From NCBI GenBank assembly GCA_038127535.1, contig JAYPHU010000052.1, positions 1-13,227 on the forward strand: a DNA stretch of 13,227 nt. Direction: 5' to 3'. Of the stretch, positions 1-6,467 are shown piece after piece. Every line of letters starts with the position of its first letter. The stretch's first letter is position 1. Under the pieces are notes generated by a model that saw nothing but the letters and a program-made list of their open reading frames with translations, did not search any database and was not told the DNA's origin. A program made the position numbers and the translations under genes. This stretch comes from JAYPHU01 sp038127535. GTDB taxonomy: Bacteria > Pseudomonadota > Alphaproteobacteria > Rhodospirillales > UBA2165.

Positions 1-2
1 CC

Positions 3-1322
3 GGCGGGTCTGTCTTTATCACCGATATTTCCTCAGCCGCCATGGGCAACACGCGCGGCGGCTCCGCCAAGATCGCCGTTGTCGCGTCGGGCTTGTTCGG
101 CTCGATCTCCGGCAGCGCAGTCTCAAACGTCGCCTCCACCGGCGTGCTGACTATCCCGTTGATGCGCCAGGGCGGCTATACGCGGCCTGTCGCCGGTGCG
201 ATTGAGGCCGTGGCATCCACCGGCGGGCAAATCATGCCCCCGATCATGGGTGTCGCCGCCTTCCTGATGGCGGAGCTATTGGAGATTGAATACAAGGAAG
301 TCATCCTGGCGGCGCTGCTGCCGGCGCTTCTCTATTACGTCGCGGTGTTCCTGCAGGCGGACCTGGAAGCCGGACGCCTTAGGATCAAGCCGATCCCCAA
401 GGATCAGATACCGCCGGGCGGCAAGGTGATGAAGGAAGGCTGGTACTTCATCGTCCCCTTCGTGATCCTTTTGGTCGCCCTGTTCTCCTGGAACTCCCCG
501 CCGGAAAAAGCGGCGCTCTTCGGCGCGCTCTCCATCGTCGCCCTCGGCATGATCTTTTCCTACAAGGGCAGTCGCCTCAATTGGGGCTCGGTCATGGAGT
601 GTTTCAAGAAAGCGGGCGAAGCCTCCGCCGACATCATCATTATCGGCGCGGCGGCCGGCGTTATTCTGGGCATCCTGGACGCCACCGGCCTGGCCTTCGG
701 CCTTACGCTTATCCTGGTTGATGTGGGCGAGAACAATCTTTTCCTGCTGCTATTCCTCACCGCCATCGTGTCCATCATCCTCGGCATGGGTATGCCGACC
801 ACCGCCATCTACTTCCTGCTGGCGGTGTTGGTCGCGCCACCCCTGGTTAAGCTGGGGGTTGAGCCCATCGCGGCGCACCTGTTCGTGCTCTATTTTGGTT
901 TAATGTCCATGATCACCCCGCCGGTGGCCCTGGCCGCCTTTGTCGCCGCGAAGATCGCCGAGACCGGGCCGATGCGGACCGCCGTCGCCGCCTGCCGCTT
1001 CGGATGGCCGGCGTTTATTGTGCCGTTCCTGTTCGTGATCGCGCCCAACCTGATCATGGTCGGCTCTGCCTTCGACATTGCACTTACCTTTGTAACGGCT
1101 GTCGCGGGCATCTGGATTGCGTCCGCGGGCTTCACCGGCTTTTTCCTGACTCACCTCAATGCCGCGCATCGGGTCATTTATGTAGTTGGTGGTTTATCGT
1201 TGTTGATACCGACGCAAGCCTTTATCGGCGCCGGCTGGGTGCAGGTCGCAGGCTTGATCCTCAGCGGTGCGGGATTGGCGATGGAACTCAACCGCCGGAA
1301 AGCAGAAAAAGCCGACGCCTGA
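3..1322 (+). CDS. TRAP transporter fused permease (DctQM/TAXI type), 3' part
   Basis: Inner-membrane permease of a tripartite ATP-independent periplasmic transporter, which imports small organic acids using an ion gradient and a periplasmic binding protein. The reading frame is open from base 3 and the residues before the first ATG (base 42), GGSVFITDISSAA, fit the family, so that ATG is internal and the gene begins before the window. The visible 439 residues carry DctM family signatures: the GLFGSISGSAVSNVASTGV block, STGGQIMPPIMG, and LGMGMPTTAIYFLLAV. About ten hydrophobic segments are visible. The C-terminal tail after the last DctM helix resembles that of fused 4TM-12TM TAXI-type permeases. 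No TRAP binding protein is in view; it probably lies upstream. The stop codon abuts the stop of the opposite-strand monooxygenase. Family call is secure; the substrate is unknown. Confidence 0.9.
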   Translation, partial: GGSVFITDISSAAMGNTRGGSAKIAVVASGLFGSISGSAVSNVASTGVLTIPLMRQGGYTRPVAGAIEAVASTGGQIMPPIMGVAAFLMAELLEIEYKEVILAALLPALLYYVAVFLQADLEAGRLRIKPIPKDQIPPGGKVMKEGWYFIVPFVILLVALFSWNSPPEKAALFGALSIVALGMIFSYKGSRLNWGSVMECFKKAGEASADIIIIGAAAGVILGILDATGLAFGLTLILVDVGENNLFLLLFLTAIVSIILGMGMPTTAIYFLLAVLVAPPLVKLGVEPIAAHLFVLYFGLMSMITPPVALAAFVAAKIAETGPMRTAVAACRFGWPAFIVPFLFVIAPNLIMVGSAFDIALTFVTAVAGIWIASAGFTGFFLTHLNAAHRVIYVVGGLSLLIPTQAFIGAGWVQVAGLILSGAGLAMELNRRKAEKADA

Positions 1323-2531
1323 TCAGTCGATCGACGCGGCGCGCTTGATGCCTTCGATCATCGCGGCGCGGCGCAGGTAGGGTTTGGCCTTTTCGACGTC
1401 AGCGACAATCCCTCGCAATTCCTCATGGAACGCTTCCCGGCTGGCCGGATCGTTATTTTCCAGATTGCGCTTATTCTCGATGGTCTGGCGTTGGAGATAC
1501 TCCTCCGCCACGGTACGGCGCTGCCGGTCATACAGGTCCAACAGGTCCTCACTCGCGCCCTCCTGCCAAATTTTGGCGAGCTTCTCCGTCAGACTAAAGG
1601 AATCGTGGAAACCGAAATTCATCCCCATCCCGCCCAGCGGGTTGTTGATATGCGCTGCATCCCCGGCGATCAGGATACGCCCGTCGCGATAAGAGGACGC
1701 CACACGCTGATGCACCTCGTAGAGGTTCTTGTGCACCACCGTGAACGGCTCCGGCTTTGGGTGGAAGCCCTGGAGGCGTTTCTCAATCGTCGCGTCGTCA
1801 AAAATTTCATCCGTGGACATTTCCGGATCGGTCGGAAATACCACCCGCCAGATGCCCCTCTCGTCCGGGCCCGGCACCTTGAACAACGCGCACCATTCTT
1901 CGGGGTCGGCCACGTAGTTGGTGAGCGCGTAGCCCGCTTCCTCGAAATTATAGGGCGTGGTCACCACCAGGAAGCGCTCCGGGAAGGTGAAGCCCTCGAA
2001 CTGTACGTTCATGCTCTTGCGGACCTGACTGCGCCCGCCGTCGCACCCGATCAGATAGCGCCCGTGGAAGGTCTTTGGTCCGTCCGGCGTCGCGGCTTCA
2101 ACGGTCACGCCGTCGGCATCTTGTTTGGCCTTGGTCACCCGGTGATTACGCAGGAACTGCTGTTGGTCGTTGCGCTCCAGCGCGCCATCGATCATGGCTG
2201 AAACCTTGTGCTGTTCCAGCATCAGGCGGAACGGATAGGGCGTATCATCTTTCAGCACGCCCAGATCAAAGTCGGCGACCAACCCGGTCTTTCGGTCCCG
2301 GTAATGGTAATTGCCGACCACATAGCCCCGCGCTAGGAACTGCTCCGTCATGCCCAGGGCCCCGAACATCTCCAGGGTCGGCGGATGGATCGTCCCTGCC
2401 CGCGGATCGTCAAAAATCTGCGGTTCCGCCTCCAACACGATGAACGGAATGCCGTAGTGCTGCAGGTTCAACGCGGTCGTATATCCAATCGGGCCGCCGC
2501 CGGCGATTAGGATGCAATCTGAATTACTCAT
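1323..2531 (-). CDS. FAD-dependent aromatic monooxygenase (PHBH/UbiH fold), paralogue 1
   Basis: Predicted group A flavoprotein hydroxylase (FAD_binding_3 family), 402 residues, which would use NAD(P)H and O2 to hydroxylate, or hydroxylate and open, an aromatic or heteroaromatic ring in the cytoplasm. Visible motifs are the Rossmann GxGxxG (GGGPIG, 11-16) with an acidic residue ending strand 2 (VLEAE), the DG motif GCDGGRS (162-168), and the GD motif GDAAHINNPLGG (290-301). The C-terminus carries LLDLYDRQRR and QTIENK, shared with the other two monooxygenases in the window. The start lies only a few residues before strand 1, so it is well fixed although no clear Shine-Dalgarno precedes it. 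It is transcribed divergently from the isomerase-like gene and converges on the TRAP gene without any spacer. Substrate not determinable; 3-hydroxyphenylpropionate, pyridine and pyridoxate hydroxylases share this fold. Confidence 0.9.
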   Translation of the reverse strand: MSNSDCILIAGGGPIGYTTALNLQHYGIPFIVLEAEPQIFDDPRAGTIHPPTLEMFGALGMTEQFLARGYVVGNYHYRDRKTGLVADFDLGVLKDDTPYPFRLMLEQHKVSAMIDGALERNDQQQFLRNHRVTKAKQDADGVTVEAATPDGPKTFHGRYLIGCDGGRSQVRKSMNVQFEGFTFPERFLVVTTPYNFEEAGYALTNYVADPEEWCALFKVPGPDERGIWRVVFPTDPEMSTDEIFDDATIEKRLQGFHPKPEPFTVVHKNLYEVHQRVASSYRDGRILIAGDAAHINNPLGGMGMNFGFHDSFSLTEKLAKIWQEGASEDLLDLYDRQRRTVAEEYLQRQTIENKRNLENNDPASREAFHEELRGIVADVEKAKPYLRRAAMIEGIKRAASID

Positions 2532-2634
2532 AGAGTTTTGGGGGCGGCTTGAAGTGTCGGGTTCATTTGACCATTATCCAATCTTTCGATTAACACGCAA
2601 TCAAGATGTGGTTATCCCAAAGGAGGATGCCGGC
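2532..2634. promoter_or_regulatory. Divergent promoter/operator region with small dyad
   Basis: This 103-base gap separates two divergent genes, so promoters for both must lie here or overlap the coding starts. A -35-like TTGACC occurs at 2567-2572 on the + strand, but no convincing -10 follows at 16-18 bases. A perfect short dyad GATT-N7-AATC spans 2588-2602; its left arm belongs to a slightly longer imperfect repeat (TCTTTCGATT against AATCAAGA, 2582-2606). Spacing of this kind is common for operators of dimeric regulators, but no regulator gene is in view and a dyad this short can arise by chance. Confidence 0.3.
2620..2626 (+). promoter_or_regulatory. Ribosome binding site fixing start at 2635
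   Basis: AAGGAGG lies 8 bases before the ATG at 2635. It decides the start of the isomerase-like gene: the longer in-frame ATG at 2512 would lie inside the opposite-strand monooxygenase and has no ribosome binding site, and the extra residues do not resemble the family. Confidence 0.85.
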
Positions 2635-3417
2635 ATGGATCAGGCCACCCAATTGACCAAAGCCCAGGAACCCTGGATCGGCGCCAGAGGCCGGATCGCG
2701 GTTATCCTTCCGTCCACCAATATCGGCGTGGAATATGACTGCCAGCGGATCATCCCGCCGGGGGTCACCTGGCATTTTTGCCGCTTCTTTGTGGAACAGC
2801 CGGACCTCTCCAGCGACAATATGTTTCTGGCATTCATCGACGCCATCCGCCACACCATTCCCCACGCCATGCGGGACGCCATGACCTGCGAGCCGTCGCA
2901 AATCATGATGGGCATGTCGGCGGAAACCTTCTGGGGCGGCCTGGAAGGCAATGCGGAATTCACATCGCGGCTTCGTGATGTCTGCGGCGACGAAATCGGC
3001 ATCACCACCGGCGCCAACGCGCTCGACGCGTCCTTAAAAGCCTTCGGCGCGAAAAAGGTCTCGGCGCTCACGCCGTATCAGCCGGTCGGCGACGAACAAG
3101 TGCACCGCTTCCTGGAGGAAACCGGCTATGAAGTGCATAAGGTGGTCGGCCTTAAATGCGACACCGCCACTTCCATCGCGCACACGCCGCCGCAGGAAGT
3201 CATCGACGTGATTCTGAACGAGTTGGACGCCCCCGACGTGGACGCCATCGTTCAGGCCGGCACCAACCTGACGGGCCTGGATATCTTCCCGACCCTGGAG
3301 AAACACCTGGGTAAGCCGGTCATCCCGATCAATGTCGCCACCATCTGGCACACGTTCCGGACCACCGGCGTTGATGACAAGTTCATCAACAAGGGCTGGC
3401 TGCTGGAGAAACATTAA
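2635..3417 (+). CDS. Arylmalonate decarboxylase / maleate isomerase-like protein (Asp/Glu racemase superfamily), cysteine-less
   Basis: Cytoplasmic protein of 260 residues, the usual length for the maleate cis-trans isomerase / arylmalonate decarboxylase group. Family landmarks are the N-terminal RIAVILPSTNIGVEYD (20-35), PPGVTWH (41-47), the first half-site loop MMGMSAETFWGG (91-102), LTPYQPVGDEQV (145-156), and the second half-site loop QAGTNLTGLDIFP (207-219) followed by LGKPVIPIN (225-233). In maleate isomerase (NicE type) each half-site loop carries a catalytic Cys; arylmalonate decarboxylase keeps only the second. By my alignment from memory both are absent here, replaced by Met94 (or Gly93) and Gly209. 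The chemistry therefore cannot be assumed to be isomerisation or racemisation. It is followed after 5 bases by a monooxygenase gene and is probably co-translated with it. Confidence 0.8.
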   Translation: MDQATQLTKAQEPWIGARGRIAVILPSTNIGVEYDCQRIIPPGVTWHFCRFFVEQPDLSSDNMFLAFIDAIRHTIPHAMRDAMTCEPSQIMMGMSAETFWGGLEGNAEFTSRLRDVCGDEIGITTGANALDASLKAFGAKKVSALTPYQPVGDEQVHRFLEETGYEVHKVVGLKCDTATSIAHTPPQEVIDVILNELDAPDVDAIVQAGTNLTGLDIFPTLEKHLGKPVIPINVATIWHTFRTTGVDDKFINKGWLLEKH

Positions 3418-3422
3418 ATCCC

Positions 3423-4622
3423 ATGGGTACTCAAAAGCCTGTTTTGGTCGTCGGCACCGGGCCGGTCGGCTGCGTCACCGCCCTGATCCTGTCGAAGGCC
3501 GGCGTGCCGGTCACCATCCTGGAAGCCGAAGACGATCTGATCATGGATATGCGGGGCTCCACCTTCCACCCGCCGACCCTGGACATGCTGGACGATCTGG
3601 GCGTCACGCCGCAGATGATCGAACAGGGTCTGATCACGCCGATGCTGCAATACCGGGATCTGGACGATGGCCTGATCGCCGAGTTCGACCACGGCATGCT
3701 GACCGATTACACCCGCCATCCCTATCGACTGCAGTGTGAGCAGTTTAAACTCACCCGGATCATCGTCGACATGCTAGCCGACTATCCGGACGTAAACCTG
3801 ATCTTCAACGCCACGGTGATGGAGATAGACCAAAGCGCCGACGGCGTGACCGCCACCTACGAGACGCCTGATGGGACACAGTCCATCGAGGGCTCCTACC
3901 TGGTGGGATGCGACGGCTCCCGCAGCACTGTGCGCAAATCCCAGGACATCACGTTCGAAGGTTTCACCTACCCAGAACACTTTGTCACCGTCAGCACGTC
4001 TTTGCCCGTCGACAGCATCATCCCGGATATGGGCGGCGTCGCCTATATCTCTCACCCTGACGAATGGTGTGCCCTGATTCATGCGCCGCAGTTCTGGCGG
4101 TTCCTGTTCCCGACCTCGCTGGAGCTCAGCAATGAGGAAGTGATGAGGGACGATTACCTCCGGATGCGCATGCAGCGGGTCGCCCAAGCTGACACCGACT
4201 ACCCGATCGAACACCGGACCATCTACAACGTGAATCAGCGGGTGGCGGAGACCTATCGCAAGGGCCGGGTGCTGCTGGCCGGCGACTCTGCGCACGTCAA
4301 CAATCCGTTGGGCGGCATGGGGTTGAACGGCGGGGTGCATGACGCCGTCAATCTGGCGCCGAAGCTGATCAGCATTCTGCAGGAAGGCGGCGACGAAGCG
4401 CTGCTGGATCAGTACGACCGCCAGCGCCGGCCCATCGCCGTCGAATACGTACAACAGCAAACCATCCGCAACAAAAAGATGATCGAGGAACGGGATCCGG
4501 CGGTCCGAAAGAAGACCTACGACGAGCTGCGGGCCAAGGCGGCGGACAAGGATCAGGCCATCGCGGTGATGCTGCAGACCTCGATGATCAACGCGGTCCG
4601 GAAGTCGGACGCGCTCGAATAG
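3423..4622 (+). CDS. FAD-dependent aromatic monooxygenase (PHBH/UbiH fold), paralogue 2
   Basis: Flavoprotein hydroxylase of 399 residues. The FAD-binding GTGPVG lies at 11-16, strand 2 ends in Glu (TILEAE), the DG motif GCDGSRS is at 162-168 and the GD motif GDSAHVNNPLGG at 287-298. The C-terminus has LLDQYDRQRR and QTIRNKK, as in the other two copies. Compared with them it lacks the TTPYNF segment in the middle region (STSLPVDS instead), so its substrate pocket probably differs. Its ATG sits 5 bases after the stop of the isomerase-like gene. The nearest GGAG is 14 bases upstream, within the preceding gene, so translational coupling is likely. It ends 3 bases short of the convergent amidohydrolase gene. 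The ring substrate is unknown. Confidence 0.9.
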   Translation: MGTQKPVLVVGTGPVGCVTALILSKAGVPVTILEAEDDLIMDMRGSTFHPPTLDMLDDLGVTPQMIEQGLITPMLQYRDLDDGLIAEFDHGMLTDYTRHPYRLQCEQFKLTRIIVDMLADYPDVNLIFNATVMEIDQSADGVTATYETPDGTQSIEGSYLVGCDGSRSTVRKSQDITFEGFTYPEHFVTVSTSLPVDSIIPDMGGVAYISHPDEWCALIHAPQFWRFLFPTSLELSNEEVMRDDYLRMRMQRVAQADTDYPIEHRTIYNVNQRVAETYRKGRVLLAGDSAHVNNPLGGMGLNGGVHDAVNLAPKLISILQEGGDEALLDQYDRQRRPIAVEYVQQQTIRNKKMIEERDPAVRKKTYDELRAKAADKDQAIAVMLQTSMINAVRKSDALE

Positions 4623-4625
4623 GCC

Positions 4626-5237
4626 CTAGAGCCGCGCCATCACCTCATCGGCGGTCATCAGGTCTGCATACTTCTGCGCCATATCGAACAAGTTGGCATC
4701 GTGCGGGCCGATGGCCCGGTCGCCGACGCAGTCGCTGGCGACGATGGTCTTGAAGTTATAGCTCATGGAATCGATGACCGAGGCTCGGACGCAGCCCGAC
4801 GTGGTGCAGCCGGTAACAATCATCGTGTCCACTTTCTTAACCGTCAGCCAGCTCTGCAGGCTGGTGCCGAAGAAGGCCGAGGGCTGGGTCTTGCGGACGA
4901 TGTATTCGCCTTCAATGGGTTCGAGATCATCCACCACCTGGCTGGCGGGCACGTCTTCGGTGAGGCCCCGCAAGCCCGGCGCCTTCAGGCAAAATATCCC
5001 GGCGTCGGAGCCGTCATCCGCATAAACCACGCGGGTAAAAGCGACCGGCACGTTCTTTTTACGGCAGGCGGCCAGCAGGCGCTTCGTGTTGGCGATCGCG
5101 CCGTCGATATTGCCGCCGCCGAACGCGTCGGGATCGGCAAAGCCGTTGACGAAATCGACGATCAGCAGCGCCGGCCGCTCACCAAAGCCGCTCTGGTTGC
5201 CGAAGTTCTGCCGTTCATAGACGTCCAGATCGTTCAT
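4626..5237 (-). CDS. Isochorismatase-family cysteine amidohydrolase (N-carbamoylsarcosine / maleamate amidase-like)
   Basis: Hydrolase of 203 residues with the cysteine-hydrolase fold, predicted to cleave an amide or carbamoyl C-N bond and release ammonia in the cytoplasm. The catalytic triad is readable: Asp28 in LLIVDFVNGF, Lys116 in YIVRKTQPSAFFGT, and nucleophile Cys149 in VTGCTTSGCVRAS. The TTSGCVRAS block is the form seen in N-carbamoylsarcosine amidohydrolase and maleamate amidohydrolase (NicF) and differs from true isochorismatases, which use the fold without the Cys. The ribosome binding site (AGGAAGAG, read on the - strand) overlaps the TAG stop of the upstream monooxygenase, indicating coupled translation. 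In context it could deaminate a ring-opened amide product; that is inference. A maleamate assignment is tempting, but the other pathway enzymes are missing here. Confidence 0.88.
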   Translation of the reverse strand: MNDLDVYERQNFGNQSGFGERPALLIVDFVNGFADPDAFGGGNIDGAIANTKRLLAACRKKNVPVAFTRVVYADDGSDAGIFCLKAPGLRGLTEDVPASQVVDDLEPIEGEYIVRKTQPSAFFGTSLQSWLTVKKVDTMIVTGCTTSGCVRASVIDSMSYNFKTIVASDCVGDRAIGPHDANLFDMAQKYADLMTADEVMARL

Positions 5238-5245
5238 GACTCTTC

Positions 5246-6466
5246 CTATTCAATCTCGTAGGACCGGCGGACCATTGAGATCATCCCGGTGCCCAGCATG
5301 AACTGTTTGGCCCGCGCCGGATCGGCCGCCGTTTCCCTGAGTTCCTGCAGGTTTTTGGCGCGGGACTCCGGGTCTTTTGCCTCCAGCCGCTTTTTGTTCT
5401 GGATGGTCTGGGCCTGAACGAATTCGACACAGGTGGTGCGGCGCTGCCGATCATAAAGATCGAGCAGGCCCTCTTCCGCCTCACCCTTCCACACTTGCAC
5501 CAGTTTCTCCGTCAGGCTGACCGCATCATGGATACCGCCGTTGAGCCCCATGCCGCCGATGGAATTGTTCACGTGCGCCGAGTCGCCGGCCAGCATCACC
5601 CTGCCTTTGCGGAAGGTCTGCGCCACCCGCTGATGGGTCACATAGATGTTGCGGTGGACCACGTCGTATTCCCCGTCCTTAGGGAAGAACTTGGCTAGCC
5701 GCGCCTGGATGCTGTCGTCGCTCATCACCTCTTCATCGGTTTCCTCTTCCCGGGTGGGGAAGACCGTCCGCCACAGGCCGGGCGGCCCGTCGGAGGCCAC
5801 CTTGAACAGATTGCACCACTCGTCCGGGTCGGCGAAGTAATTGCGGTACGAGAAGTCTTTGTTTTGCTGGAAATTATAGGGCGTGGTGAAGACGATGAAC
5901 CGCTCCGGATAGGTAAACCCTTCAAACGGGATATCCGCCGATTTACGCACGACGCTGCGCCCGCCGTCGGACCCGATCAAATAGCGCCCTGTAAACTGTT
6001 TCGGCCCGTCCGGCGTGGACACGTCGATAACGACTTCATCGCCTTTGTCTTCCAGGCCGAGCACCTCGTGGGAGAACAAAATCTCCGTATCGGCAAACGC
6101 CTCCAGCTTCTTCTGTACGATTTTCGATAGCTTGAACTGCTCGCACTGGACCACGTACGGAAAACGAGTTTCATCGGCCAACAGGCTGTGATCAAAACGC
6201 GCGACCAGATCACCCGTCGGCCGGTCCCAGAAACAGAAATCCTTGCAGACGAGGCCGAATTCCTCCGCCTCCTTGGCGACGCCTAAATCTTCCAGCATTT
6301 CCAAGGTCGCGGGATGGGTGGTCGCGGCGCGGGGGTCGTTATACAAACGATCCCCGGACTCGAACAAGGTGACCGGGATGCCTTCCTGAGAGAGCTTAAG
6401 CGCGGCAATCAGGCCCACGGGACCCGCGCCGGCGATCAGCACCCGATCGGCGGACGCATCTGCCAT
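5246..6466 (-). CDS. FAD-dependent aromatic monooxygenase (PHBH/UbiH fold), paralogue 3
   Basis: Flavoprotein hydroxylase of 406 residues. Motifs are GAGPVG (13-18), the DG motif GSDGGRS (165-171, with Ser where the other copies have Cys) and the GD motif GDSAHVNNSIGG (294-305). In the GD motif the Pro present in both sister proteins is replaced by Ser302. It is closest by eye to the copy at 1323-2531, sharing TTPYNF and an extra stretch around NYFADPDEWCNLFKV, and has the common C-terminal LLDLYDRQRR and QTIQNKK. The ATG is preceded by GGGAAG at good spacing and lies one base after the stop of the binding-protein gene; the amidohydrolase follows 8 bases downstream. These three genes clearly form one operon. 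Substrate unknown. Confidence 0.9.
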   Translation of the reverse strand: MADASADRVLIAGAGPVGLIAALKLSQEGIPVTLFESGDRLYNDPRAATTHPATLEMLEDLGVAKEAEEFGLVCKDFCFWDRPTGDLVARFDHSLLADETRFPYVVQCEQFKLSKIVQKKLEAFADTEILFSHEVLGLEDKGDEVVIDVSTPDGPKQFTGRYLIGSDGGRSVVRKSADIPFEGFTYPERFIVFTTPYNFQQNKDFSYRNYFADPDEWCNLFKVASDGPPGLWRTVFPTREEETDEEVMSDDSIQARLAKFFPKDGEYDVVHRNIYVTHQRVAQTFRKGRVMLAGDSAHVNNSIGGMGLNGGIHDAVSLTEKLVQVWKGEAEEGLLDLYDRQRRTTCVEFVQAQTIQNKKRLEAKDPESRAKNLQELRETAADPARAKQFMLGTGMISMVRRSYEIE

Positions 6467-6467
6467 A

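Noticed and set aside
42..44. ATG at base 42 as the start of the TRAP permease gene
   Set aside because: The frame is open to base 3 and the upstream residues fit the family, so the true start lies outside the window.
2512..2634. N-terminal extension of the isomerase-like protein starting at 2512
   Set aside because: It overlaps the opposite-strand monooxygenase start, has no ribosome binding site, and its residues are unlike the family; AAGGAGG before 2635 marks the real start.
2635..5237. Naming the isomerase-like and amidase genes nicE and nicF
   Set aside because: The isomerase-like protein lacks the catalytic cysteines, and nicX and nicD counterparts are absent, so the pathway names are not justified.
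1940..5890. Dispersed DNA repeat: an identical 18-base stretch near 1945 and near 5870
   Set aside because: Both copies encode the same TTPYNF segment in two paralogous monooxygenases; this is gene paralogy, not a separate repeat element.
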